Source: Rhodospirillaceae bacterium (GTDB lineage Bacteria; Pseudomonadota; Alphaproteobacteria; UBA8366; Aestuariispiraceae). Taken from it: a stretch of DNA of 64,000 nt. Below are positions 39,958 to 48,736 of the stretch, piece after piece. The stretch is taken from the NCBI GenBank assembly GCA_002709955.1, contig PAQY01000013.1, positions 124,001 to 188,000 of the forward strand, written 5' to 3'. Positions within the stretch are counted from its first letter, which is position 1. Each line of letters begins with the position of its first letter. The notes below the pieces were generated by a model. It was given only the letters and a program-made list of their open reading frames with translations, searched no databases and was not told where the DNA came from. The translations under genes were made by a program, and so were the position numbers.

Positions 39958-41624
39958 TGGCTGTGGCAACAGGATCGGATTATATCATCATCGGGGCCGG
40001 GTCGGCGGGCTGTGTGCTGGCCAATCGATTGAGCGCAAATCCCAAGAACTCTGTTCTGTTGGTGGAAGCCGGGCCCGATGACAATGACTGGACCCTGAAG
40101 ATGCCGTCGGCCCTGACCATCGCGTTGGGGCGGACAAAGCACAATTGGGCCTATAAGGGAGAGCCGGAACCGGGCCTGAACAACCGCGTCTTAAAGCATG
40201 ACCGCGGCAAGGTGCTGGGGGGATCATCCTCCATCAACGGCATGGTGTGTATTCGCGGCCATGCCAGAGATTATGACACCTGGCGACAGATGGGCTGTGA
40301 CGGTTGGGGCTATGCCGATGTGCTGCCCTATTTCAAGCGGCTGGAAAGCTATGCCGGGGGCGATGATGAGTATCGCGGTACGGATGGGCCGTTGAAAGTC
40401 ACCCGCCCGCCAGCAGAAAATCCGATCTTTCAGGCCTTTCTGGATGCGGGAGAACAGGCGGGTTATCCCCGCACCAGGGATATTTGTGGCCAGGTGCAAG
40501 AAGGCTTTGGCCTGTTGGACAGCACGGTCCATGGGGGCCAGCGCTGGAGCGCGGTGCGCGCCTATCTGGATCCAATCCGGTCACGCCCCAATCTTAAGAT
40601 TCTGACGGAAACACGAACGCACCGAATCCTGTTTCAGGACAAAAAGGCGGTTGGTATCGAAGTTCAGGATAAATCCGGGTCGATACGGCAGCATCATGCC
40701 ACTAAGGAGGTGATCCTGTCGTCTGGTGCGGTGGCGTCGCCCCATCTGCTTATGGTTTCTGGTATTGGTGCGGCGGCGCATCTGCGCGATCATGGCATTC
40801 CGGTTATCGCAGACCGTCCCGGCGTTGGCGAAAACCTGAATGAACATCCAGACTTTGTGATGAAGTATCTGTGTCGCCAACCTGTCTCTCTTTTCCCCCA
40901 TACGCGGGGCCTGGGGAAGATAAAGATCGGCCTGCAATGGTTCCTGTCCCGAAGCGGGGTGGCAGCGTCCAATCAATTTGATACCGTTGCCTGCATCCGG
41001 TCCAGTGCCGGGGTGGATTATCCAGATATCCAGTTGACCATTGTGCCCATTGCGGTGGAGGAAGGGTCCGTCAATCCGATGGCGGTTCATTCCTTCCAGA
41101 TCCATGTCGGCCTGATGCGGGCCCATAGTCGGGGGCGGGTATTCCTGAAAAGCAATGACCCAACGGCACAGGCCGGTATCCTGGTAAATTACCTGAAAGA
41201 CCCAAGGGATCGTGAAATTTTGCGAAAGGGTATCCGATTGGTCCGGGAACTGATTTCCCAACCACGTTTTCAAGACGTCGCTGGCGAGGAGATCTTCCCT
41301 GGACCCGCCTATCAAACGGATGCGGAACTTGATGACATGCTGACAAAGGCGGTCGATACCCAGTGGCATCTGTCTGGCACCTGCAAGATGGGCTCTGCCC
41401 AGGATACAATGGCGGTCTGTGATTCTCAGGGGCGTGTCTTTGGTGTGGACAATCTAAGGGTCGTGGATGCGTCCCTGATGCCAATCGTTGTGAATGGCAA
41501 CACCAATTGCCCAACCCTGATGATCGCAGAAAAGATGAGCGACGCCATTTTGGGTCACTCCCCCTTGCCACGCGAAGACCGTGATGTCTGGCAGAACCCC
41601 GCCTGGGAAACCGCACAGCGATAG
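39957..41624 (+). CDS. GMC-family choline dehydrogenase-like oxidoreductase
   Basis: A 555-residue FAD enzyme of the GMC family. DYIIIGAGSAGCVLANRL binds ADP, GGSSSINGM and CIRGHARDYD form the FAD-attachment loop, and QWHLSGTCKMG and VNGNTNCPTLMIAEKM supply the catalytic His-Asn pair. It oxidises an alcohol to an aldehyde or acid; the choline dehydrogenase (BetA) group is the nearest. It overlaps the Rieske gene by one base, so the two probably act on the same compound or successive intermediates. A GC-rich hairpin follows. Confidence 0.9.
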   Translation: MAVATGSDYIIIGAGSAGCVLANRLSANPKNSVLLVEAGPDDNDWTLKMPSALTIALGRTKHNWAYKGEPEPGLNNRVLKHDRGKVLGGSSSINGMVCIRGHARDYDTWRQMGCDGWGYADVLPYFKRLESYAGGDDEYRGTDGPLKVTRPPAENPIFQAFLDAGEQAGYPRTRDICGQVQEGFGLLDSTVHGGQRWSAVRAYLDPIRSRPNLKILTETRTHRILFQDKKAVGIEVQDKSGSIRQHHATKEVILSSGAVASPHLLMVSGIGAAAHLRDHGIPVIADRPGVGENLNEHPDFVMKYLCRQPVSLFPHTRGLGKIKIGLQWFLSRSGVAASNQFDTVACIRSSAGVDYPDIQLTIVPIAVEEGSVNPMAVHSFQIHVGLMRAHSRGRVFLKSNDPTAQAGILVNYLKDPRDREILRKGIRLVRELISQPRFQDVAGEEIFPGPAYQTDAELDDMLTKAVDTQWHLSGTCKMGSAQDTMAVCDSQGRVFGVDNLRVVDASLMPIVVNGNTNCPTLMIAEKMSDAILGHSPLPREDRDVWQNPAWETAQR

Positions 41625-41669
41625 GATTAGTAATTTCTACTGTAGCCTGTAGGGGCGACTCTATCCACG

Positions 41670-41694
41670 CCCTCCCCCTTGAGGGGGGGAGGGG
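41670..41694. repeat. GC hairpin repeat between convergent genes
   Basis: CCCTCCCCC-TTGA-GGGGGGGAGGG forms a strong hairpin 45 bp after the GMC stop and 40 bp from the stop of the convergent dehydrogenase. There is no T-run. The CCTCCCCCTTGAGGGGGGAGG core is a familiar dispersed element in alphaproteobacterial intergenic DNA. Confidence 0.5.
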
Positions 41695-41734
41695 TAAAAG
41701 AGGGGACAACAGAGAACTAAAGGTCCAATCGGCA

Positions 41735-42832
41735 TCAGCCGCGCAAGCTGCCCACTTTGGCGAGGCTGGCGGGCAGGTCGTGGCCATATTTTTCGGTCAC
41801 GATGGAAACGATGCGGGTGACTTCATCCTTACCCAGCGTATCCATCAATTCGCACGGGGCCTTGCCAAAGCGCAGGGCCAGGCCCGCGCCCATGTCTATA
41901 TCGGCCGGGCTGGCGACATCTTCGTCCAGGGATTGCAGGACCGGCAGGAAGGTGGCTGCGCGCAGGCGGTCGGCGATGATCGCATCGCTTTCGGCAGAGC
42001 CCGTGGCATCGTCGCCGATTTCAAATTCATAATCCGTATCCCCGCGATCTGCCAAGCCTTTGGCCAGGGCATAGAAGGCACCGTGCGGGCCCAGATTGCG
42101 TTGGGCATGGAACATGATTTTCGGCTTCACCAGATTCATCACCAGGAAGGGGCCCGCTGCGACGCCCAGGCAATCCTGTGCCACGCGGTCGATCTGGGCG
42201 GTGGTGCCAACGCCCTCATCCAACAGGCGCACCGCTTCATTGCCATAGGGCACGAAGAAACGGTTGATGGCGAATCCATAGGCATCCTTGCACGGAATGG
42301 GCTTCTTGGCGGTTTCCGTGATGAAGGTGACGCATTTCTGGAACAGCGTGTCGTCGGTCTTCTCGCCCTTCACCACTTCCACAATCGGATTGATCGCGGC
42401 TGGATTGAAATAATGCAGACCCAGGAAGCGGGTTGGGTCTTCAACGGTTTCCGCCAGTTCGGAGACCCGCAGGGCAGACGTATTGGTTGCAACCACGGTG
42501 GTGGGTTTCAAATGCGCGTTCAGCCGTTTGAACAGATCTTCCTTAACGCTGAATTCTTCAAAAATCGCCTCAATGATCAGATCACAGTCCGTAAGGGCGG
42601 AAAGGTCTGTCGCGCCCGTCAGTTTCCCATAGGCTTGATCCGCGTCCTGCGTGCTCATTTTGCCCTTTTCGGCGGCGCGATCATAGAATTTCTTGGCAGC
42701 GGCCAGACCCCGATCAACGGCGGCCTGGCTGGTATCTACCAGAACGACAGCAACGCCTTGTTGACCCAAAGAAGTTGCAATGCCTGATCCCATTGTCCCG
42801 GCACCAATAATACCTACGGTCTTAAAAATCAT
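41735..42832 (-). CDS. 3-hydroxyacyl-CoA dehydrogenase
   Basis: A 365-residue short form without a hydratase domain. VGIIGAGTMGSGIATSL binds NAD, TNTSALRVSELAE and FLGLHYFNPA with the catalytic His are conserved, and INRFFVPYGNEAVRLLDEG starts the C-terminal dimer domain. It oxidises (S)-3-hydroxyacyl-CoA, or 3-hydroxybutyryl-CoA, in beta-oxidation or butyrate/PHB metabolism. It lies in the direction nth, PaaI-like thioesterase, dehydrogenase; the gaps are short (17 and 69 bp), so co-transcription is possible. Confidence 0.92.
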   Translation of the reverse strand: MIFKTVGIIGAGTMGSGIATSLGQQGVAVVLVDTSQAAVDRGLAAAKKFYDRAAEKGKMSTQDADQAYGKLTGATDLSALTDCDLIIEAIFEEFSVKEDLFKRLNAHLKPTTVVATNTSALRVSELAETVEDPTRFLGLHYFNPAAINPIVEVVKGEKTDDTLFQKCVTFITETAKKPIPCKDAYGFAINRFFVPYGNEAVRLLDEGVGTTAQIDRVAQDCLGVAAGPFLVMNLVKPKIMFHAQRNLGPHGAFYALAKGLADRGDTDYEFEIGDDATGSAESDAIIADRLRAATFLPVLQSLDEDVASPADIDMGAGLALRFGKAPCELMDTLGKDEVTRIVSIVTEKYGHDLPASLAKVGSLRG

Positions 42833-42901
42833 GATCTCACTCCCTCAATGTCAAAATGGTTGGTTCCTACCTAATGCCGCAATGCAATATTGTCGAGGGT
42901 C

Positions 42902-43330
42902 CTATCCCGCATTCCGCGCCCAAAGGACGATCTGGGTGCACCGGAACAGGGCGATGGGACGATCGGGCCTTGCATCTGAAAAGACTTCCACATCCCAGAC
43001 CTGGGTGGTGCGGCCCTGATGTTTGGCATGGGCGCGACAGATCAGGCTTCCCTTGCGTGCGGTTCCCATATGGTTGGATTTCAGTTCCGCCGTGGTGAAG
43101 CCTTCGGCCCCTTCCGGTAAATCGGCAAAGGTTCCATAGCCACAGCATGTATCGGCCAGGGCAACGACAGACGCTGCATGGAGGAACCCATTGGGGGCCA
43201 ACAGATTGGGCGTGATTTTCATACGCCCCTTGCTGACACCGTCGCCTGCATCGGTGATTTCGATGCCCAACAAGGATACCAGCGTTCCATTTGCGCGTTC
43301 TCTTAATATTTCGGGGTCAATTTTCGGCAT
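42902..43330 (-). CDS. PaaI-family hotdog thioesterase
   Basis: A 142-residue hotdog protein. PNGFLHAASVVALADTCCGYGT contains the active-site helix region, ELKSNHMGTARKG is the central motif, and GRTTQVWDVEVFSD the terminal strand. Members hydrolyse aryl- or acyl-CoA thioesters. It sits between nth and a hydroxyacyl-CoA dehydrogenase, which fits a role in acyl-CoA metabolism, though its substrate is unknown. Confidence 0.85.
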   Translation of the reverse strand: MPKIDPEILRERANGTLVSLLGIEITDAGDGVSKGRMKITPNLLAPNGFLHAASVVALADTCCGYGTFADLPEGAEGFTTAELKSNHMGTARKGSLICRAHAKHQGRTTQVWDVEVFSDARPDRPIALFRCTQIVLWARNAG

Positions 43331-43347
43331 TCCGGGTTCCTTTACGG

Positions 43348-43986
43348 TTAGGCGCTAATGGTCTTTGCTTTGAAGCCACACAAGTCATTGACAATACACG
43401 CCCCACAATCCGGTTTGCGCGCCTTGCAGATGTAACGACCATGCAAGATCAGCCAGTGATGCGCATGGCGCAGAAATTCTTTCGGGATCCGCTTTTCCAG
43501 CTTCAATTCGACTTCCAGGGGCGTCTTGCCCTTTGCCATGCCGGTGCGATTGCCAACCCGGAACAGATGCGTATCAACGGCGATGGTTGCTGCGCCAAAG
43601 GCGATGTTCAACACAACATTGGCGGTCTTGCGTCCAACACCGGGCAGCGTTTCCAGTGCGGCGCGATCCTGTGGCACGACGCCCCCAAAGTCCCGCACCA
43701 GAATTTCGGCGGCCTGCATCACATTCTTGGCCTTGGAATTATACAGCCCAATCGTTTTGATGTGATCCTTCAGGGGGCCTTCCCCCAGGGCCAGCATATC
43801 CTGTGGGGTTGAGACGATTTCAAACAGTCGCTGCGTTGCCTTGTTCACGCCAATATCGGTTGCCTGTGCAGACAGGGCGACCGCCACCAGCAACGTATAG
43901 GGGTTGGTCCAGTTAAGCTCCCCCTTGGGTTCTGGATTTGCCGCTTGCAAGCGGGCGAAAAATTCGTGGATGTCGGCTTTTTTCAT
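43348..43986 (-). CDS. nth: Endonuclease III (DNA glycosylase/AP lyase)
   Basis: A 212-residue base-excision repair enzyme removing oxidised pyrimidines. LLVAVALSAQATD, the HhH LPGVGRKTANVVLN with catalytic Lys, the AVDTHLFRV segment with catalytic Asp, and the C-terminal [4Fe-4S] pattern C-x6-C-x2-C-x5-C (CKARKPDCGACIVNDLC) are all intact. I use the ATG at 43986 (MKKADIHEF), which matches family length; an upstream frame to 44079 is non-conserved. The DUF2244 gene is divergent from it, a common alphaproteobacterial neighbour. Confidence 0.95.
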   Translation of the reverse strand: MKKADIHEFFARLQAANPEPKGELNWTNPYTLLVAVALSAQATDIGVNKATQRLFEIVSTPQDMLALGEGPLKDHIKTIGLYNSKAKNVMQAAEILVRDFGGVVPQDRAALETLPGVGRKTANVVLNIAFGAATIAVDTHLFRVGNRTGMAKGKTPLEVELKLEKRIPKEFLRHAHHWLILHGRYICKARKPDCGACIVNDLCGFKAKTISA

Positions 43987-44122
43987 GAATGGGCAATTCG
44001 ATTGTTTGGATTGGTCGGCCTGTGAGTCACCGGGCACATTAAAGAAGCCATGGTCACCAAGAAAGCATTTCTCTCGCATGCGGGCGCTTTACGACGTTGG
44101 AATTCGCGCTAATCTATGGGGT

Positions 44123-44608
44123 ATGCGCGACACTCAGGAACAGACCATCTATCTTGATGCGACGCTGCGGCCGCACCGCAGCCTGGACCAGCGCGGATTC
44201 CTGATTGTGATGGTTGCGATTGGGGGCTGTGGTTTCCTGATTGGGCTGGCGTTTTTTCTGGCTGGGGCCTGGCCCGTGGCCGGATTCTGTGGCCTGGAAA
44301 TCGCCCTGGTCTATATCGCCTTCAGGCTTAATTTCCGGGACGCGCGGCGGTGTGAGCATTTATTGATGACCGATGATGGCTTGCACATCGTGCAAACAGA
44401 TCCGTCGGGCACCATCCAGCATATCCGGCTGGAACCCAGCTGGTTGACGGTGCAAATGGATGATCCACCGCGCCATGAGAGTCAGTTGATCCTGAAAAGT
44501 CATGGTCAGGGTCTGGAAATCGGGCGTTTCCTGCAACCCTATGAGCGCTTTGAGGTCGCCCAGGCCTTGCGGGATGCAATCCAGCGCTATTGCACGGCCT
44601 TGGCATGA
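44123..44608 (+). CDS. DUF2244 integral membrane protein
   Basis: A 161-residue protein with a short cytoplasmic start, two adjacent membrane helices (about 24-45 and 50-67) and a cytoplasmic domain containing LRPHRSLDQRGF upstream and FRDARRCEHLLMTDDGLHI after the helices, as in DUF2244. Function unknown; it may assist a respiratory or cell-envelope complex. The ATG 44123 is chosen because conservation starts there. Its last 22 bp overlap the 3' end of the convergent MATE gene. Confidence 0.85.
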   Translation: MRDTQEQTIYLDATLRPHRSLDQRGFLIVMVAIGGCGFLIGLAFFLAGAWPVAGFCGLEIALVYIAFRLNFRDARRCEHLLMTDDGLHIVQTDPSGTIQHIRLEPSWLTVQMDDPPRHESQLILKSHGQGLEIGRFLQPYERFEVAQALRDAIQRYCTALA

Positions 44609-45960
44609 GGGGCGGGCTGTGTATCGATAGACCGGATCAAGGCGGGAACTTCGAGTGCCAGCGTCAGGCCGCGCGCGAACAGGAATATATGCAAGGCTGC
44701 CCATAATCCATCATTGCCGAATTGTTGGGTCAGCACCCATTCTGAAACAAAATAAACCGCAATAGAAATCAGCATGCCATTGCGCAGGGCGGCGGATCGG
44801 GTTGCGCCAACGAAAATCCCATCCAGCACGAACGCCCAGACGGCTGTTATAGGCAGGAACGCGGCCCATAACATGAAATTTGCGGAGACATCGCGCACAG
44901 GCATTTGATCGGTCATCAGGGCGACGATCTGATTGCCAAAAACATAGAAGACCAGCACGGCGATCAGGGAAACGAGACCGCCCCATAATAGGGACAAGCG
45001 CATAACCTTTATAAAGATATCCCGGCTGCGCTGTCCGACAGCCTTTCCAATCAGAATTTCCGCCGCATTGGCAAAGGCATCCAATCCATAGGAACTGAGA
45101 TCCAGAAAGATCAGCAGCACCAGGTTCGCCGCCAACGTGACCGTCCCCAATTCCGCGCCGACAATTTTGAAATGGGCGAAAGCGATCAACAGACAGAAGG
45201 TTCGAATCAACAGGTCCCGATTAACACCAAACAGGCGACGCAACCCTGCGGGCTCCAGCACACTGACCCAATCGGGCAGCAGGGATTGTCCCAGATGTCG
45301 CAACCGGCGTGCAATGAAATACAGGCCAAGGGCAGCACCAACCAGCTCGCCAATGACGGTGGCCAGGGCAACACCTTCAATGCCCCAATCGAACCCGAAG
45401 ACGAACACAAAATCCAGTACGACATTGACCAGATTGGTGACGATCTGGATCGTGACTGGCAGGCGCATGCTGCCAAAACCGAACATCCACCCCAATACGA
45501 CCAGATTCAAAAGGGCTGCCGGTGCGCCCCAGATGCGAATATTGAAATAGGACAGGCCTAACGTTTGAACCGTTTCCGTCGCCTCGGTCAGTTGGAAAGC
45601 ATATCGGCCAATCGGATCCTGAAAGACCATCATGAGGATCGCCAATGCGATTGCAATCAGGCCGCCGCGATACAGAATGATGCGGACCTCTGCGGCATCA
45701 CCACGGCCATCCGCCTGGGCGGTCAGGCCGATTGTGCTCATGCGCAGAAAGCTGAAGCTGAAATACAGGGTGGAGAATATCATCGCCCCCAGGCCGACAG
45801 CCGCAAGTCCGCTGGGATCTGGCAGATGGCCCATCACGGCGGTATCGACCATGCCCGGCAGGGGAACCGATAAATTTGCCAGCACAATGGGTCCTGCCAA
45901 GGCGAACAGGCGGCGGTTCCAATTTGTTGTGTCCGGGGACTGGGTGGGCGCTGATGTCAT
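44587..45960 (-). CDS. MATE-family efflux transporter (DinF-like)
   Basis: A 457-residue, 12-helix MATE transporter. LAGPIVLANLSVPLPGMVDTAVMGHL (core NLSVPLPGMVDTAVMG), GLSYFNIRIWGAPAALLN and LDAFANAAEILIGKAVGQ are typical of the DinF subgroup. It exports cationic or organic compounds in exchange for H+ or Na+. Its 3' end overlaps the DUF2244 gene by 22 bp in convergent orientation. Confidence 0.9.
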   Translation of the reverse strand: MTSAPTQSPDTTNWNRRLFALAGPIVLANLSVPLPGMVDTAVMGHLPDPSGLAAVGLGAMIFSTLYFSFSFLRMSTIGLTAQADGRGDAAEVRIILYRGGLIAIALAILMMVFQDPIGRYAFQLTEATETVQTLGLSYFNIRIWGAPAALLNLVVLGWMFGFGSMRLPVTIQIVTNLVNVVLDFVFVFGFDWGIEGVALATVIGELVGAALGLYFIARRLRHLGQSLLPDWVSVLEPAGLRRLFGVNRDLLIRTFCLLIAFAHFKIVGAELGTVTLAANLVLLIFLDLSSYGLDAFANAAEILIGKAVGQRSRDIFIKVMRLSLLWGGLVSLIAVLVFYVFGNQIVALMTDQMPVRDVSANFMLWAAFLPITAVWAFVLDGIFVGATRSAALRNGMLISIAVYFVSEWVLTQQFGNDGLWAALHIFLFARGLTLALEVPALIRSIDTQPAPHAKAVQ

Positions 45961-46100
45961 TTTCGCTATTTGCCCGGTTTTTTCGGATGCGGCAAGTTTG
46001 TGAAATGAGTCTCTGTATGGTCACAACAGATGTGTTATACTGCACGGATTAGCTGTGGATCAGGGTCCTGGAAGTGTTCATTTCTGAAGGCGCGGCGACA

Positions 46101-46307
46101 ATGATCGAAGTAGATTATACCAATTATTGCAGCATTCAGGCGGAATGGGCCGCGGGCCTGTTGCGGGCGGCGAGTCATCCGGAATTTATGCCTGCCGGTT
46201 ACTGTGAGGATATGACCGCCATTGCCAAAGGTATTCAGGCGCGGCTGACGGATGGGCGGCATTACTGTCGCATTACCATTCCGGCCCATATTACCAGTCA
46301 GGATTGA
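46101..46307 (+). CDS. Small hypothetical protein
   Basis: A 68-residue protein beginning MIEVDYTNYCSIQAEWAAGLL, with three Cys residues and no recognised motif. The ATG 46101 follows GAAGG at a nine-base spacing; a GTG at 46074 would extend it by nine residues. It is divergent from the MATE gene, and its 3' end overlaps the convergent DUF3572 gene by 17 bp. Function unknown. Confidence 0.5.
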   Translation: MIEVDYTNYCSIQAEWAAGLLRAASHPEFMPAGYCEDMTAIAKGIQARLTDGRHYCRITIPAHITSQD

Positions 46308-46563
46308 CGCCCGGCAGGGTTGCCCGCGCGCGCAGGACGAATGTTGGGTCAATATCGGCCGCCGCGGCGAAGTCCAACAGATCAGGCTCGTGCCCCAAAA
46401 TATGATCCAGAACCCCACCCAGAAAGGCCGGGTCGGAAATGCGGTTGCGCAGGTCATTTTGGTCCAATCCGGACAGGGCCAGGAATCGGTCCAGCCGATC
46501 CTCATCCTCCATCAGAAAACTTAATGCCTGAAGTGCCAAGGTTTCCGCCTGCTCTTGCTTCAT
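46291..46563 (-). CDS. DUF3572 family protein
   Basis: A 90-residue helical protein typical of the alphaproteobacterial DUF3572 family: AETLALQALSFLMEDEDRLDRFLALSGLD (core ALQALSFL and LDRFLALSGL), then GGVLDHILGHEPDLLDFAAAA. No function is known; the strict alphaproteobacterial distribution helps to place the organism. A GAGG ribosome site precedes the ATG. Confidence 0.88.
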   Translation of the reverse strand: MKQEQAETLALQALSFLMEDEDRLDRFLALSGLDQNDLRNRISDPAFLGGVLDHILGHEPDLLDFAAAADIDPTFVLRARATLPGVNPDW

Positions 46564-46651
46564 TGCTGCCTCATCGAACGAATAGGGCTAGTGTCCCTGT
46601 GACATTCGCGATATCACGCGCGACCGCTAGCGAAAAGGATTTAGACCCATC

Positions 46652-47944
46652 GTGACCGAATCGACCGCGCTGCAACGCTTTTGGGCGGGCCTGCTGATTT
46701 ATAAAGACAGGCGCATTGTTCTGATCGCCCTGATGGGCATTGCAAGCGGCCTGCCGCTGTTGCTGACCTTAAGCACGCTTGGCTATTGGTTGCGGACACA
46801 AGGGCTGGACCTGACGTCGATTGGCTTGTTTGCGGTTGTGGGAACCCCCTATGCGTTAAAATTCCTGTGGGCACCGGTGATTGATAAAATATCATTGCCG
46901 TTTTTTACCCCGTTACTGGGTCAGCGCCGGGGCTGGGCATTGTTCATTCAGATCTTGCTGATGGCCGCGATTGCGTCCCTTGGATTTACAGATCCTGTTG
47001 TCGCGCTGGCCCCGGTTGCGATACTGACCACGTTGATCGGCTTCTTATCCGCCAGCCAGGACGTGGTGCTGGATGCCCTGCGCATCGAGCTTCTGGAAGA
47101 GGAAGAGCAGGGGGCCGGCGCGGCGGCAACACAGGGCGGGTATCGAATCGGCCTGCTGATTTCCGGGGCCGGCGTTCTGTTTCTCTCGGATTATGTGTCC
47201 TGGGCTGTGGTTTTTGTGTGTTTATCGGTTTTCATGACCTTGGGAATGTTGGCGGTTTTACTGGTCAAGGAACCCGACCACCCAAAGACCGCTGAAATCA
47301 GGGACATGGCGACCTTTATAAAGGTCGGCGTGGTCTCTCCCTTTTCAGAATTTCTGGTGCGGCCCGGTGCCTTTGTAATTCTGACATTTGTATTGTTATA
47401 CAAATTTGGCGATGCCATCGGGGGCACCATGGCCAATCCCTTCTATGTCGATATGGGCTTTACTGGCACTGATATCGCCTTGGTCAGTAAAACAGCGGGC
47501 ATTGTTGCGACCATGCTGGGGGTGTTTGCCGGGGGCGTGCTGGTCCGGGCGATCGGGCTGTTCCCCTCTCTTGTCATTGGCGGTATTCTGCAAGCGGCGA
47601 CGAATATGCTGTATGCCTGGGTGGCGGTATCGGGCACCGATGTCAGTGTGTTGGCGATTGCGATCTGGGGCGATAATTTTACCGGTGGGCTGGGATCTGC
47701 GGCCTTCATCGCCTATCTGTCGGTGCTGTGTAATCGGGAGTTCACGGCGACACAGTATGCCTTGCTGACATCGTTTATGGCATTTGGTCGCACTTTGTTA
47801 TCAACCCCCAGCGGGTGGCTGGTTGAACAAGTCGGATGGGCGGAATTTTTCATCATGACCGCGTTTCTGGCGGTCCCTGGCCTGGTCTTGATCTTCGTAT
47901 TGTCCCGCTACAAGGCCTATAGGCCAACAAAGTCAGCCGATTGA
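46652..47944 (+). CDS. AmpG-family muropeptide permease
   Basis: A 430-residue major-facilitator protein. The N-terminal LMGIASGLPLLLTLSTLGYWLRTQGLDLTSIGLFAVVGTPYALKFLWAPVID segment, cut here to GIASGLPLLLTLSTLGYW and YALKFLWAPVID, and FLSASQDVVLDALRIE are AmpG signatures. It imports anhydromuropeptides for cell-wall recycling. Translation begins at GTG 46652. It is not linked to ampD or ampC here. Confidence 0.9.
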   Translation: MTESTALQRFWAGLLIYKDRRIVLIALMGIASGLPLLLTLSTLGYWLRTQGLDLTSIGLFAVVGTPYALKFLWAPVIDKISLPFFTPLLGQRRGWALFIQILLMAAIASLGFTDPVVALAPVAILTTLIGFLSASQDVVLDALRIELLEEEEQGAGAAATQGGYRIGLLISGAGVLFLSDYVSWAVVFVCLSVFMTLGMLAVLLVKEPDHPKTAEIRDMATFIKVGVVSPFSEFLVRPGAFVILTFVLLYKFGDAIGGTMANPFYVDMGFTGTDIALVSKTAGIVATMLGVFAGGVLVRAIGLFPSLVIGGILQAATNMLYAWVAVSGTDVSVLAIAIWGDNFTGGLGSAAFIAYLSVLCNREFTATQYALLTSFMAFGRTLLSTPSGWLVEQVGWAEFFIMTAFLAVPGLVLIFVLSRYKAYRPTKSAD

Positions 47945-48062
47945 CTGTTTTTGCATTGCGACGATTTCTCCCATGTTGCGGTGCAGCAATTTAAGTACTA
48001 TCTAAGGGATCAGACATTGGTGGCCGGCTGCGGTTGCCGCGGATAAATGAAAAGGAAGTTTT

Positions 48063-48605
48063 ATGCGGATTGAGTTGCTTGCCACAGGCGTTGCGCCACC
48101 TTGGGACGTGAATGTTGTGATCGAAGTCCCCCAAGGGGCGGAACCGGTGAAATATGAGTTGGATAAGGATTCCGGCGCGCTGTATGTCGACCGTTTCCTG
48201 CATACCGCCATGTTTTATCCGGCAAATTATGGCTTTATTCCGCATACTTTATGTGGGGATGGCGACCCGATTGATGTGCTGGTTGTCGGGCGTGTGCCCG
48301 TGGTACCGGGCAGTATCGTGCGGTCGCGGCCAGTTGGCGTCATGATGATGGAAGACGAAAGCGGCATGGATGAAAAAATCATCGCCGTACCCCACAGCAA
48401 GCTGCATCCCTATTATGATGAAGTGACAGATTATACGGATCTGCCAAAGATTCTGATCGATCAGATTGCCCATTTCTTCGCCCATTATAAGGACCTTGAG
48501 CCTGGTAAATGGGCCAAGATCATCGGATGGGCGGATTCGAAAAAGGCTGCAGAGATGATTGAGGCTTCCATTGTCGCCCATAACGAAAGTGTGGCGGCAA
48601 AATAG
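48063..48605 (+). CDS. ppa: Inorganic pyrophosphatase
   Basis: A 180-residue family I soluble pyrophosphatase that hydrolyses PPi. [30 protein letters not shown], and the Mg-binding signature DGDPIDVLV are intact, with the second acidic cluster in [14 protein letters not shown]. It stands alone with an AAAGGAAG ribosome site. The dispersed repeat at 48617 starts 12 bp after its stop. Confidence 0.96.
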   Translation: MRIELLATGVAPPWDVNVVIEVPQGAEPVKYELDKDSGALYVDRFLHTAMFYPANYGFIPHTLCGDGDPIDVLVVGRVPVVPGSIVRSRPVGVMMMEDESGMDEKIIAVPHSKLHPYYDEVTDYTDLPKILIDQIAHFFAHYKDLEPGKWAKIIGWADSKKAAEMIEASIVAHNESVAAK

Positions 48606-48616
48606 GCAGGCCTCCA

Positions 48617-48722
48617 AGAGCAAATCCCGAACAAACGGGATCGTTTGTGACGACGTATTTGCTCAGAAAATAAGTGGTTAGAGTATCCTGTGTGAGCGCA
48701 TGCGAGCGCATGATGCTCTAGC
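48617..48722. repeat. Dispersed intergenic repeat, copy 1
   Basis: About 105 bp, roughly 70-75% identical to 60165-60270 by eye. Shared blocks include GCAAATCC, CAAACGG, ACGACRTATTTGC, CATGCGA and GCATGATGCT. It contains the internal palindromes CAAACGGGATCGTTTG and GCGCATGCGAGCGCATG. The minus strand is open, and both copies encode the same pseudo-peptide pattern KYVVxNxxVCSGFA. Confidence 0.7.
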
Positions 48723-48736
48723 CGAAAGCTGGAGAA

